The translations under genes and the position numbers were made by a program. A DNA stretch of 64,000 bases from NCBI GenBank assembly GCA_020724865.1, contig DYGA01000004.1, positions 12,770-76,769 of the forward strand. The letters are read 5' to 3'. Under the pieces are notes generated by a model that saw only the letters and a list, made by a program, of their open reading frames with translations, did not search any database and was not told the origin of the DNA. Every line of letters begins with the position of its first letter. Position 1 is the first letter of the stretch. Shown here one piece after another: positions 51,026-59,647 of the stretch. The DNA comes from Candidatus Paceibacter sp. Lineage in GTDB: Bacteria > Patescibacteria > ABY1 > S139-126.

Positions 51026-51445
51026 TTATTTTAATTTGTTTATTAGTATATCAATGGCTTCAGTATAGTCAATATCCGCCGGGAAAAACAACTCAAACAA
51101 CTCAATCGATGATTGCAAAAAAAACTTTTTATCAATTTTTTCAGATGAGTTAATATCAAGAGATATTATTTGTTTATTTACATCCGACGAAATATATTTA
51201 TTTTTTGGTGATTCTGTATTTTTTAAAATACCTCTTTTTTTTATACTTTGCTCACTTTGAATCAACCATTTATTATCGCCTACCGGCAAGATAATCAATT
51301 TAGGTGAAGTCACCCGGCCATACTTAATTAAATCATGAACTTTGGGTTTGACACAAAACGTTTCCGGATCAATCCAAACCCGATGAAAAAACTTACCTTC
51401 AAAAACATTATCCTGATTGAGGATAAAAATGACTTTTAATTGCAT
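51026..51445 (-). CDS. Orphan protein, 139 residues, strong Shine-Dalgarno
   Basis: This unrecognised soluble protein has an N-terminal beta-like part (LKVIFILNQDNVFEGKFFHRVWIDPETF), a Lys/Ser-rich middle (SIKKRGILKNTESPKNKYIS) and a helical C-terminus (SIELFELFFPADIDYTEAIDILINKLK). It has one cysteine. AAAAAAGGAGCAGGTAATG gives a strong Shine-Dalgarno. It lies between the rplA and thymidylate operons as an independent unit with its own terminator. Confidence 0.62.
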   Translation of the reverse strand: MQLKVIFILNQDNVFEGKFFHRVWIDPETFCVKPKVHDLIKYGRVTSPKLIILPVGDNKWLIQSEQSIKKRGILKNTESPKNKYISSDVNKQIISLDINSSEKIDKKFFLQSSIELFELFFPADIDYTEAIDILINKLK

Positions 51446-51489
51446 TACCTGCTCCTTTTTTAAATGTACAAATAATTAATTGCAAATGG

Positions 51490-51514
51490 AATCCCGCTAA
51501 AATTAGGCGGGATT
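51490..51514 (-). terminator. Terminator of the secE-nusG-rplK-rplA operon
   Basis: The stem AATCCCGC / GCGGGATT with a 9-base loop lies 15 bases beyond the rplA stop. The minus-strand flank is only moderately T-rich (CCATTTGC). Confidence 0.75.
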
Positions 51515-51529
51515 AATATCTGCCATCAA

Positions 51530-52210
51530 TTATACTTTAACTTTTATACCTGGACCCATGCTGGTTGCTAAGGTAACTGATTTGATGTAAGTGCCTTTAA
51601 TATCTTCCGGTTTAGCTCTTTTTATTTCTTCCATAACTGCCATAAAATTTTCCTTCAATTTATCTACGCCCATACTAACCTTGCCTAAAGATAAATGGAT
51701 ATTGCCATTTTTATCATTTTTAAATGAAATTTTACCTTTATTCAATTCGTTAATTGTTTTTACAACATCGGTTGTAACAGTTTCAGATTTTGGATTGGGC
51801 ATTAAGCCTTTGGGACCTAAAACTTTGGCAATTTTTGCTAACTCTTTCATCATATCAGGAGTGGCAATAGCTAAATCAAAATTTACCTTGCCGCTCTTTT
51901 TAATTTCTTCTATCAACTCCACACCACCAACAATTGTTGCTCCTAATTTTTTAGCATCAGCTGCAGCTTTACCTTCAGCAAATACCGCAATATTTTTTTT
52001 CTTACCACTACCATGGGGCGGAACTACAGTTCCTCTAATCTGTTGTTCTCCTTTTTTTGGATCAATATTCAAATTCAAATGCAATTCAACCGCTGAATCA
52101 AATTTGGTAATAGCTGTTTTTATTACCAAATCAAAAGCTTCATCAATTGAATAACTTTTACCTTTTTCAATCAGCTGCGCAGCAGCTAAATACTTTTTTC
52201 CTGATTTCAT
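51530..52210 (-). CDS. rplA: Ribosomal protein uL1
   Basis: The 226-residue L1 has KYLAAAQLIEKGKSYSIDEAFDLV, VELHLNLNIDPKKGEQQIRGTVVPPHGSGK, VLGPKGLMPNPKSETVT and FKNDKNGNIHLSLGKVSM, all standard. uL1 builds the L1 stalk and represses its own operon. A likely L1-binding hairpin lies 10 bases before the ATG (52221-52252). There is no Shine-Dalgarno. rplJ and rplL do not follow, so the rest of the usual stalk-protein cluster is elsewhere. Confidence 0.97.
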   Translation of the reverse strand: MKSGKKYLAAAQLIEKGKSYSIDEAFDLVIKTAITKFDSAVELHLNLNIDPKKGEQQIRGTVVPPHGSGKKKNIAVFAEGKAAADAKKLGATIVGGVELIEEIKKSGKVNFDLAIATPDMMKELAKIAKVLGPKGLMPNPKSETVTTDVVKTINELNKGKISFKNDKNGNIHLSLGKVSMGVDKLKENFMAVMEEIKRAKPEDIKGTYIKSVTLATSMGPGIKVKV

Positions 52211-52220
52211 AAATTTATAA

Positions 52221-52252
52221 GGTGGTTATAACGGCTAATATTGCCTCCCACC
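52221..52252 (-). promoter_or_regulatory. L1-binding 23S rRNA mimic before rplA
   Basis: On the minus strand the hairpin reads GGTGG-GAG-GC, loop AATATTA, GCC-GTTATAA-CCACC. It copies the L1 site of 23S rRNA, where GGUGGGAGGC pairs through an asymmetric loop with GCC...ACCACC. It lies in the rplK-rplA gap, 10 bases before the rplA ATG, where L1 binding would block initiation. Confidence 0.8.
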
Positions 52253-52261
52253 AATTAATAA

Positions 52262-52687
52262 TTAATCTTTAATGACAATGCCCATTTGGCGAGCTGTGCC
52301 GCTAATAATACGTTTTGCTCCTTCTAAATCTTTGGCATTCAAATCGGGCATTTTTATTTTAGCTATTTCTTCTACCTGGGCACTAGTTATAGTACCAACT
52401 TTATCTTTCAATGGACTACCTGAACCTTTTTGAATCCCAGCGGCTTTTTTTAAAAGCTCAGCAGCTGGCGGAGTTTTAACAACAAAATCAAAACTACGAT
52501 CTTCATAAACAGTAATAACTACGGGCAATACACTCCCCATCTTATCTTTGGTAGCTTCATTGTATTTGGTACAAAAATCTTGAATAGCTACACCGTGTTG
52601 CCCTAAAGCAGGACCAACTGGTGGCGCTGGATTAGCTTGTCCAGCTTGAATTTGTAATTTTATTATTGCTTTTACTGGTTTAGCCAT
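52262..52687 (-). CDS. rplK: Ribosomal protein uL11
   Basis: The 141-residue L11 begins MAKPVKAIIKLQIQAGQANPAPPVGPALGQHGV, then FCTKYNEATKDKMG, FDFVVKTPPAAELLKKAAG and the C-terminal RNA-binding domain ending KRIISGTARQMGIVIKD. I chose ATG 52687, where the conserved N-terminus starts, over a longer start ten codons upstream. It lies between nusG and rplA in the usual order, behind a structured leader. Confidence 0.97.
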   Translation of the reverse strand: MAKPVKAIIKLQIQAGQANPAPPVGPALGQHGVAIQDFCTKYNEATKDKMGSVLPVVITVYEDRSFDFVVKTPPAAELLKKAAGIQKGSGSPLKDKVGTITSAQVEEIAKIKMPDLNAKDLEGAKRIISGTARQMGIVIKD

Positions 52688-52704
52688 ATATATTCTTCTC
52701 TTTT

Positions 52705-52748
52705 GAAAGACAAACAAGAAGCTTTCCTAAAAGGAATATTTGTCTTTC
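52705..52748 (-). promoter_or_regulatory. Two-tier stem-loop before rplK
   Basis: An outer stem GAAAGACAAA / TTTGTCTTTC (10 bp, perfect) encloses an inner hairpin TTCC-TTTT-AGGAA. It lies 17 bases before the rplK ATG in the nusG-rplK gap, and no T run follows. It may protect or regulate rplK translation, but no ligand can be assigned. Confidence 0.5.
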
Positions 52749-52760
52749 TTAATTAATAAA

Positions 52761-53306
52761 TTAAATTTTTTTAATTTGTAAAAAATCTAGCTCTACTGGC
52801 GTTTCCCGTCCAAAAATCGAAATCAAAACTTTAACTTTACCTCTAGCTTCATCTATTTCGGCAATTTTACCCTCATAATCCTTAAAAGGACCGTCGACAA
52901 TCCTAACTGGAGTATCAATATTGACGTCAATTTTATATTTAGGCTCTTCAACACCCATCCGTTTTTGTAATTCTTGTATTTCCTTTTCGGAAATTGGTGT
53001 GGGAATATTTCCCGCTCCAATAAAACCGGTAACATTCGGCGTATTCCTTACCACATACCAAGAATCATCAGTCACTATCATATTAACCATTACATATCCA
53101 GGAAATATTTTTTCTCTAACGGTTTTACGTTTTCCATTTTTTATCTTAATTTTCGTTTCGGTAGGAATCATAATATCAAAAATTTTATCTTCCATATCCA
53201 TAGATTCAATCCTTTGCCGTAAATTTCTGGCAACATTTTCTTCATAACCAGAATATGTATGTAAGACGTACCAACGTTTGCCTTGATTAAGTTGTTGTTT
53301 TGCCAT
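52761..53306 (-). CDS. nusG: Transcription termination/antitermination factor NusG
   Basis: NusG bridges RNA polymerase with the ribosome or Rho. The 181-residue protein has the NGN domain (KRWYVLHTYSGYEENVARNLRQRI, FPGYVMVNMIVTDDSWYVVRNTPNVTGFIG) and a KOW domain (VRIVDGPFKDYEGKIAEIDEARGKVKVLI). Length and layout are standard. It is coupled to secE, 11 bases upstream. Confidence 0.96.
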   Translation of the reverse strand: MAKQQLNQGKRWYVLHTYSGYEENVARNLRQRIESMDMEDKIFDIMIPTETKIKIKNGKRKTVREKIFPGYVMVNMIVTDDSWYVVRNTPNVTGFIGAGNIPTPISEKEIQELQKRMGVEEPKYKIDVNIDTPVRIVDGPFKDYEGKIAEIDEARGKVKVLISIFGRETPVELDFLQIKKI

Positions 53307-53317
53307 AAAGATTAAAC

Positions 53318-53506
53318 TTAAATACTAAGTATTTTTTCTAAACCTAGATTTAAAAAGAAATCAACAGCTCCCAAAAAAATTGCAGTCAATAAAGAAATAA
53401 CTATTACCAATATGGAACTTTTTATGGTTTCTTTTTTAGTCGGCCAGCTGACTTTTTTTAATTCAGCTTTAGAATCTATAAAATATTGAATTAATTTATT
53501 TGCCAT
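53318..53506 (-). CDS. secE: Preprotein translocase subunit SecE
   Basis: The 62-residue single-pass protein has the SecE pattern: an amphipathic region DSKAELKKVSWPTKKETIKSSILVI followed by a transmembrane helix (ILVIVISLLTAIFLGAVDFFLNL). SecE stabilises SecY in the export channel. It is first in the secE-nusG-rplK-rplA operon, with its promoter at 53580-53607. Confidence 0.95.
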   Translation of the reverse strand: MANKLIQYFIDSKAELKKVSWPTKKETIKSSILVIVISLLTAIFLGAVDFFLNLGLEKILSI

Positions 53507-53540
53507 ATATTGGCTAATATTAAATAAAAATTAAGTTTTT

Positions 53541-53566
53541 TAAAAGCCCTTTCCTGGGGGCTTTTA
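53541..53566 (-). promoter_or_regulatory. 5'-end stem-loop of the secE operon mRNA
   Basis: The stem TAAAAGCCC / GGGCTTTTA begins about 7 bases after the predicted transcription start. It also could act as a weak terminator for gyrB upstream, but its place right behind the promoter favours a 5'-end stabiliser. Confidence 0.5.
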
Positions 53567-53579
53567 TAAAACTAAAATA

Positions 53580-53607
53580 ATTATATCAAATTTACCAAAT
53601 CTGGCAA
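53580..53607 (-). promoter_or_regulatory. secE-nusG-rplK-rplA promoter
   Basis: On the minus strand, TTGCCA (53602-53607) and TATAAT (53580-53585) are 16 bases apart. ACTTGCCAGATTT is the same as at the rpsB promoter. Confidence 0.75.
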
Positions 53608-53655
53608 GTTTATTAAAAACCTACTGAAGAATTTAAAGTTATTATTAATTTTGAT

Positions 53656-55680
53656 CTAAACGTCTAAATTTTTAACTGATTTAGCATGAGTAGAAATAAA
53701 CTTTTTACGCGGAGCAACATCTGAACCCATTAGTATAGCAAAAGTTTCATCAGCCCGAGCGGCATCTTCAATAGTGACTTGTAATAACAAACGAGTGGCT
53801 GGGTTCATAGTTGTTTCCCATAACTGCTGTGGATTCATTTCACCTAAACCTTTATATCTTTGAATCGATACTCCACTTGATTTTGTTTTATTATCTTTTT
53901 TTATATCTTCTGATTCAGAATCTGCTGACAATTCCACTTCATTAATTTGTTTTATATTTAAATTCTTGGTTAAAATTTCATTTTTTTGTTCATCGCTATA
54001 AGCATAGTAAATTTCTTTACCACGTTGAATCTTATAAAGTGGCGGTTGAGCAATATAAACATGTCCGTGATTAATAAGTTCAATAAAATAACGATAAAAC
54101 ATGGTTAATAATAATGTTCTGATATGTGCTCCGTCAACATCCGCATCAGTCATAATAATTATTTTATCATAACGTAATTCTTCCAAATTAAATTTCTCAC
54201 CTATATTTGTACCTAAAGCTATAACTAGAGATTTAATTTCGTTATTGGCTAACATTTTATCAATTCTAGCTTTTTCAACATTTAATATTTTACCTCGCAA
54301 AGGTAAAATTGCTTGGAATCTACGATCTCTACCTTGTTTAGCGCTACCACCAGCACTATCACCCTCAACAATATATATTTCCGTATTTTTTGGATCACGA
54401 CTCGAACAATCCGCCAACTTACCCGGTAAAGTTAAACCATCAAAAGCTCCTTTACGCAAAACCGAATCTCGAGCAATACGAGCTGCGGTGCGAGCCTTTT
54501 GTGCCAATAAACACTTACTAATTATCCCTTCAGCATCACGTGGATTTTCTTCTAAAAAATTTTGTAAGGCTTCGGCTAAGACAGTTTCCACTATAGGTTT
54601 AACTTCAGCGTTTCCCAATTTAGCTTTGGTTTGTCCTTCAAACTGAGGTTCTTTTAACTTAACTGAAACTACTGCGGTAATACCTTCTTTAGTATCATCA
54701 CTAGTTAAATTATCATCTTTTTCTTTTAAAAATCCTTTATCTCTAGCATATTTATTCAATGTTCGGGTAAGAGCGGTTCGAAAACCCTGTAAATGCATTC
54801 CCCCTTCAACTGTATAAATATTATTGGCAAAACTTATAACTGTTTCATTATATTCATCAACATATTGTAAAGCAATTTCAGTTTGCACCCCATCTTTTTC
54901 TTTTTCAACATAAAATACCCGATCATGCTTTGGCGTTTTATTTCGGTTTAAATGTCGCACATAAGAAGCAATTCCACCTTCAAAATAAAAAGTATAAATA
55001 CTATGATTATTTTTTATTCTTTTGTCTGCGACTAAGATCGTTAATTTTTTGGTTAAATAAGCTTGCTGACGCAAATGATCTAAAATATATTTAAGATCAA
55101 AATCAAGTACAGAAAAAATTTGTTTATCAGGTAAAAAAGTTATAGTAGTTCCAGTTTCCTTACTATTACCAATGGGTTTCACATTAGCTTTGGCTTTGCC
55201 TCTTTCGTATTCCTGAACCCAAATTTTACCGTCACGTCTAACCTCAGCTTTGAGATAACTTGATAAGGCATTGACCACTGAAACGCCTACCCCGTGTAAA
55301 CCACCAGAAACTTTGTAACCGCCTTCGCCAAATTTTCCACCAGCGTGCAATTTAGTCAAAACTGTTTCCAAAGCCGACAATTTAGTTGTTTTATGTTTTT
55401 CTACAGGTATACCACGGCCGTTATCATCTACAGAAACACTGCCATCAGGATGCAAAGTTACAACCACCCGATCACAAAAACCAGCCATAGCTTCATCAAC
55501 AGCGTTATCAACCACTTCCCATATCATATGATGCAAACCTTCTTTGGCAGTATTGCCAATATACATGCCCGGTCGTTTACGCACCGGCTCTAAACCTTCC
55601 AATACGGTTATCTGTTCAGCGCCATAACCTGCTGATTTAGAAATATTTTTATTTGTCTTGGTTATCTTTTCTTTTGCCAT
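53656..55680 (-). CDS. gyrB: DNA gyrase subunit B
   Basis: GyrB is the ATPase and TOPRIM subunit of gyrase. The 674-residue protein has the ATP site EVVDNAVDEAMAGFCD and VDDNGRGIPVE, GLHGVGVSVVNALS, the transducer region, the TOPRIM motifs VEGDSAGGSAKQGRDR and DADVDGAHIRTLL, and the C-terminal QRYKGLGEMNPQQLWETTMNP. gyrA is not in this window. It follows pheT by 14 bases. Confidence 0.97.
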   Translation of the reverse strand: MAKEKITKTNKNISKSAGYGAEQITVLEGLEPVRKRPGMYIGNTAKEGLHHMIWEVVDNAVDEAMAGFCDRVVVTLHPDGSVSVDDNGRGIPVEKHKTTKLSALETVLTKLHAGGKFGEGGYKVSGGLHGVGVSVVNALSSYLKAEVRRDGKIWVQEYERGKAKANVKPIGNSKETGTTITFLPDKQIFSVLDFDLKYILDHLRQQAYLTKKLTILVADKRIKNNHSIYTFYFEGGIASYVRHLNRNKTPKHDRVFYVEKEKDGVQTEIALQYVDEYNETVISFANNIYTVEGGMHLQGFRTALTRTLNKYARDKGFLKEKDDNLTSDDTKEGITAVVSVKLKEPQFEGQTKAKLGNAEVKPIVETVLAEALQNFLEENPRDAEGIISKCLLAQKARTAARIARDSVLRKGAFDGLTLPGKLADCSSRDPKNTEIYIVEGDSAGGSAKQGRDRRFQAILPLRGKILNVEKARIDKMLANNEIKSLVIALGTNIGEKFNLEELRYDKIIIMTDADVDGAHIRTLLLTMFYRYFIELINHGHVYIAQPPLYKIQRGKEIYYAYSDEQKNEILTKNLNIKQINEVELSADSESEDIKKDNKTKSSGVSIQRYKGLGEMNPQQLWETTMNPATRLLLQVTIEDAARADETFAILMGSDVAPRKKFISTHAKSVKNLDV

Positions 55681-55694
55681 AATTATTTATAAAT

Positions 55695-58124
55695 TTAACT
55701 TCTTAAAACACCTTGCAATTGCTGGTTTAATTTTTTTAAAATTTTATCTACTTCTTTTTCTACCTCCTTCATTTGTAATGTTTTATTGGGATCTGAAAAA
55801 GTTAAAGTAAAAGCAATTGATTTTTTATCTAGTCCAATTTTATCACCTACATAAATATCAAATAAATTTACCTCTCTAACCAAATCACTAGCGGTAAAAA
55901 TATTTTTCTCAATATCTTGCCATTTTACATCTTGGGGAAAAACTACTGCTAAATCATATATCACCGCGGGATATTTAGGTAAAGGACTATAATTGTAACC
56001 AGTGGTTATAAATTTAACTAATGCTTCAAAATCAATTTCCCAAGCACTAACAAACTGAGAGATATCAAAAAATTTTAATTTGTCATCTGCGACACAAAAA
56101 ACTTTACCCACGATATTGTTATTCACCTGTAAAGTTAAAATATTCTTATTGGCCAGAACATCATCACCACCTGGCACCAATTCCCAATTGGACAATTTTA
56201 AATGATTACATATTGCTTCCACTGCACCTTTAGCTTGAAAAAATACTTGTTCTTTTTTGCCCGTAAAAACACCAGCTAAATAATAAGGTTGCCAAATTAA
56301 TTCCCCTGTTAAATTACCCCCTCTTCTAAATTCACTTAATCTATCAGCCATAAAAACGCGGCCTAATTCAAATAAACCAAAATCTTTTTGTTTATGTTCA
56401 TTGGCCGCAACATTGGCCAATAAACCTGGCAATAATGATTTGCGCAAATGAGTAAACTCACTAGAAATACTATTTTTTATATTGACCATTGTTGTAAAAT
56501 CATAACCCAAATTAGCATATTTTTCATTGGTAAAAGAATAATTTATAACCTCATATAAGCCCAAGCCATAAGCAAGTAACTTTTTTATTTTATTTTCATT
56601 GGACTTTAAAATTGACTTTTGTGGTGAAGTCAATTTAACAACTGGTAAATCAGGTTTAAATTTATCATAACCATATATACGAGCTACTTCTTCAATGATA
56701 TCTTCTGGCTTTGTGACATCAGCTAAACTTCTATATACTGGCGGTATAATTGTAAATTTTTTAGATTTAATTTTTACCACAAAACCCAAACGCTTTAAAA
56801 TATTTGAAATATCTTCAGGTGTAATATTAAAACCTAAACGATTTTGAATAAAATTCAAATCTGTCTTTATTTCCACTGGTTTATTTTTGTATTTATATAC
56901 GTCATTTATATCGCCAATCCGTACATTGGGCTGAATTTTTTTTAACAAAAATAATATTCTACGCATGGCAATTTCCGCTCGTTCTGGTTCTATGCCTTTC
57001 TCAAAACGCACAGCACTATCAGTTCGTAAATTATAATTCCTAGCTGCCTGACGAATAGTAATCGGATTAAAACAAGCTGATTCAAAAACTATTTCAGTCG
57101 TATTTTGATTTATTCCGGATTCCTGCCCGCCCATAACTCCAGCCAAAGCAATCGGCTTTTTATTATCAGCTATCACTAAAGTATTTTCATCCAATCTTAT
57201 TTCTGAGTTATCAAGCGTAACTATTTTTTCACCAATAACTGCTTTTCTAACAATAATTTGATGTCCAGATATTTTTTTTAAATCAAAAGCATGCAAAGGC
57301 TGGCCAGTTTCAAACATAACATAATTAGTTAAATCAACTATATTATTGATAGATTTTTGGCCAACTGACTCTAATCTTTTTTTCAACCAAATGGGAGAAG
57401 GACCAACCTCAACACCAGTAATAACTACACCCAAATAACGACGGCAATCAGTCGGAGATTTTATTTTAACTTTAATTTTTTGTTCTGATTTTTTTTCAAT
57501 TTTACCCAAATCTAATTCTTTATAAGGCCGGTTATATATAGCGGCTAATTCTCGAGCAATCCCCATATGACCCCACAAATCTGGCCGATTGGTTAATGAT
57601 TTATTATCAATATCTAATATCACGTCATCAAAACCAAAAATATCTTTTAAAGCTGTGCCCGGTTTTGCATCAGTTGATGATAAGTTTAAAATTTCTTTTT
57701 CTGCCGCTGGAAATAAATCGCCCAAGCCAATTTCATTACTGGCACAAATCATACCAAAACTTTTTTCGCCTCGTATAGTAGTTTCGGCTAAAGAAACTAA
57801 ATCACCTTGCCCATGCCATCTAACCTTTGCTCCTGGCAAAGCAACCGCAACCAACATGCCAACAAACAAATTTGTCCCACCACAAATTATTTGCACAATA
57901 TTTCCTTGACCTATGTCAGTCAAAGCAATTTTTAAATTGTCAGCGTTGGGATGACTTTTCAATTCAACAATTCTGCCCACTACCATCTGGGCAAATAACT
58001 CAGCTTGAGATTTAATACCTTCAACTTCAACGGTTGACATAGTTAAAGCTTGACCAATTTCATTTGGCGTCAAATTGTCTGGTAAATCTACAAATTCTTT
58101 TAGCCAATTTAAGGAGACTAACAT
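55695..58124 (-). CDS. pheT: Phenylalanyl-tRNA synthetase beta subunit
   Basis: The 809-residue protein has the N-terminal tRNA-binding domain (QMVVGRIVELKSHPNADNLKIALTD), the B3/B4 editing domain (DLTNYVMFETGQPLHAFDLKKI), B5 and the catalytic-like core (YSFTNEKYANLG, KSLLPGLLANVAANEHK), and the C-terminal anticodon-binding FDX domain ending VDKILKKLNQQLQGVLRS. It is coupled to pheS with a 3-base gap. Confidence 0.97.
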   Translation of the reverse strand: MLVSLNWLKEFVDLPDNLTPNEIGQALTMSTVEVEGIKSQAELFAQMVVGRIVELKSHPNADNLKIALTDIGQGNIVQIICGGTNLFVGMLVAVALPGAKVRWHGQGDLVSLAETTIRGEKSFGMICASNEIGLGDLFPAAEKEILNLSSTDAKPGTALKDIFGFDDVILDIDNKSLTNRPDLWGHMGIARELAAIYNRPYKELDLGKIEKKSEQKIKVKIKSPTDCRRYLGVVITGVEVGPSPIWLKKRLESVGQKSINNIVDLTNYVMFETGQPLHAFDLKKISGHQIIVRKAVIGEKIVTLDNSEIRLDENTLVIADNKKPIALAGVMGGQESGINQNTTEIVFESACFNPITIRQAARNYNLRTDSAVRFEKGIEPERAEIAMRRILFLLKKIQPNVRIGDINDVYKYKNKPVEIKTDLNFIQNRLGFNITPEDISNILKRLGFVVKIKSKKFTIIPPVYRSLADVTKPEDIIEEVARIYGYDKFKPDLPVVKLTSPQKSILKSNENKIKKLLAYGLGLYEVINYSFTNEKYANLGYDFTTMVNIKNSISSEFTHLRKSLLPGLLANVAANEHKQKDFGLFELGRVFMADRLSEFRRGGNLTGELIWQPYYLAGVFTGKKEQVFFQAKGAVEAICNHLKLSNWELVPGGDDVLANKNILTLQVNNNIVGKVFCVADDKLKFFDISQFVSAWEIDFEALVKFITTGYNYSPLPKYPAVIYDLAVVFPQDVKWQDIEKNIFTASDLVREVNLFDIYVGDKIGLDKKSIAFTLTFSDPNKTLQMKEVEKEVDKILKKLNQQLQGVLRS

Positions 58125-58127
58125 AAA

Positions 58128-59135
58128 CTAAAACTGTTTTAAAAATCTTAAATCATTACCAAATAATAACCTAATATCTTCAATGCCATAACGCATCATT
58201 ACCAATCTAGTCAAACCTAAACCAAAAGCAAAACCGCTCCACTCAGCCGGATCAATACCGCCAGCCCGCAAAACATTGGGATGTATTAAGCCGCAGGGCA
58301 ATAGTTCTAACCAACCGCTCTGTTTACAAACACTACATCCATTACCTCGGCAAATCAAACATTTGATATCCAATTCAAAGCCTGGCTCAACAAAAGGAAA
58401 AAAACCCGGACGTAATCTAACCGTAACTTCTTGTTTAAAAATACCCCGCAACAACTCCTTCATTACTGCAATTAGATTGGTTATGCTAATATTTTTATCA
58501 ATCATCAATCCTTCTAACTGATAAAAAGTGTGGTCATGAGAGGCATCTGTAGCTTCATTACGAAAAACTTTACCTGGTACAATACAACGCAAAGGTGTGC
58601 CATATTTTTCCATAGCCCTTACTTGCACGGAAGAAGTATGAGTGCGTAAAACATTACCTTCAGCGGTAAAAAAAGTATCCTGCATATCTCTGGCTGGATG
58701 ATGTGCCGGTATATTTAAAGCATCAAAATTATAATATTCTGATTCTACTTCTGGACCATCTTCAACAATAAAACCCATGCTGGCAAAAATTTCTTCTAAT
58801 TCTTCTTGAATTTGTGTGATAGGATGCAAATGACCAATATTATATTTTTCTCCCGGTAAAGTCAGGTCAAATGTTTTATTTTCATCAACTGGATTGAAAA
58901 TACTTTTTTGTTTGTGAAAAAAATTTTCCAATTCTAACTTTACGGCATTAGCTAATTTCCCCACTTCTCTTTTTTCTTCTACAGCTAAGGTTTTTAAACT
59001 ATCCATCAACTTATTTAATTCGCCTTTTCTTCCTAAATATTTCTTTTCCAAAGCTAACCAATCATCCTTTGTCATATTTGACTTAATATCTGCTTGAACC
59101 TGCTTTAACAAATTTTTAAAATCATCTTTGAGCAT
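58128..59135 (-). CDS. pheS: Phenylalanyl-tRNA synthetase alpha subunit
   Basis: The 335-residue protein has the coiled-coil N-terminus (EKKYLGRKGELNKLMDSLKTL) and the class II core: HPITQIQEELEEIFASMGF, PARDMQDTFF, LRTHTSSVQVRAME, FRNEATDASHDHTFYQLEG and the motif 3 region AFGLGLTRLVMMRYGIEDIR. Zinc-like cysteines CLICRGNGCSVCKQSGW are present, as in many bacterial PheS. It follows a small membrane protein gene. Confidence 0.97.
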   Translation of the reverse strand: MLKDDFKNLLKQVQADIKSNMTKDDWLALEKKYLGRKGELNKLMDSLKTLAVEEKREVGKLANAVKLELENFFHKQKSIFNPVDENKTFDLTLPGEKYNIGHLHPITQIQEELEEIFASMGFIVEDGPEVESEYYNFDALNIPAHHPARDMQDTFFTAEGNVLRTHTSSVQVRAMEKYGTPLRCIVPGKVFRNEATDASHDHTFYQLEGLMIDKNISITNLIAVMKELLRGIFKQEVTVRLRPGFFPFVEPGFELDIKCLICRGNGCSVCKQSGWLELLPCGLIHPNVLRAGGIDPAEWSGFAFGLGLTRLVMMRYGIEDIRLLFGNDLRFLKQF

Positions 59136-59136
59136 A

Positions 59137-59523
59137 CTAATTAATTTTTTTACGTTTTGTTGATAAAAAGAAAAATTCCAAAACTACTAAAACCAATATC
59201 AATAATAAAGAATTATACCAAGTCAACATATTCATCTTTTTTAATCCCAAACTGATAGTGACCAACAAACCGAACCAAAAAGCTTGCCTAAAAGTAACAG
59301 CTACTTGCCGAAATATAAGTTCGCCCTGCAAAAATTTTCTACGTAAAATAAAACCAATGATGGCAAAACTACCCACAATTGCCAAAAACAAACTGGCATA
59401 AAAGAAAAAAACTGCGATAATTCCGCCGGAAAATGGATTCATATAAAATACCACCATAAAAAAAGCCAGCCAACAAACTAAGCTAGCCATGCCCATCAAA
59501 AGCAAATATTTTCTTAAGGTCAT
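59137..59523 (-). CDS. Four-helix membrane protein upstream of pheS
   Basis: I do not recognise this 128-residue protein. It has four hydrophobic segments (about LLLMGMASLVCWLAFFMVVFYM, GGIIAVFFFYASLFLAIVGSFAIIGF, VAVTFRQAFWFGLLVTISLGL, NSLLLILVLVVLEFFFL) and a basic C-terminus (STKRKKIN). It is first in the pheS-pheT-gyrB operon, 1 base before pheS. Confidence 0.65.
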   Translation of the reverse strand: MTLRKYLLLMGMASLVCWLAFFMVVFYMNPFSGGIIAVFFFYASLFLAIVGSFAIIGFILRRKFLQGELIFRQVAVTFRQAFWFGLLVTISLGLKKMNMLTWYNSLLLILVLVVLEFFFLSTKRKKIN

Positions 59524-59564
59524 AATTTAAAAAAAATAAAAAAACAAGTTTTACCCTGTTCAGG

Positions 59565-59593
59565 ATTGTACCATTTTTTTGGTACTTTTTCAA
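59565..59593 (-). promoter_or_regulatory. Promoter of the pheS-pheT-gyrB operon
   Basis: On the minus strand, TTGAAA (59588-59593) and TACAAT (59565-59570) have a 17-base spacer. A GTACC/GGTAC inverted repeat overlaps the spacer and the -10 (59568-59585), so it could be an operator. Confidence 0.65.
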
Positions 59594-59647
59594 ACTATTT
59601 TTTGGGGATAAATAATTATTTTTTTTATCTATAATTAGCCAAAAAAA

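Noticed and set aside
51591..52154. 187-codon open frame antisense to rplA
   Set aside because: It lies wholly inside a clear ribosomal protein gene and its translation has low-complexity Ser/Phe/Leu content with no recognisable motif.
53541..53566. Stem-loop as the gyrB terminator only
   Set aside because: It lies downstream of a good promoter (53580-53607), so transcripts of secE would begin in it; the T run is short. Dual use is possible.
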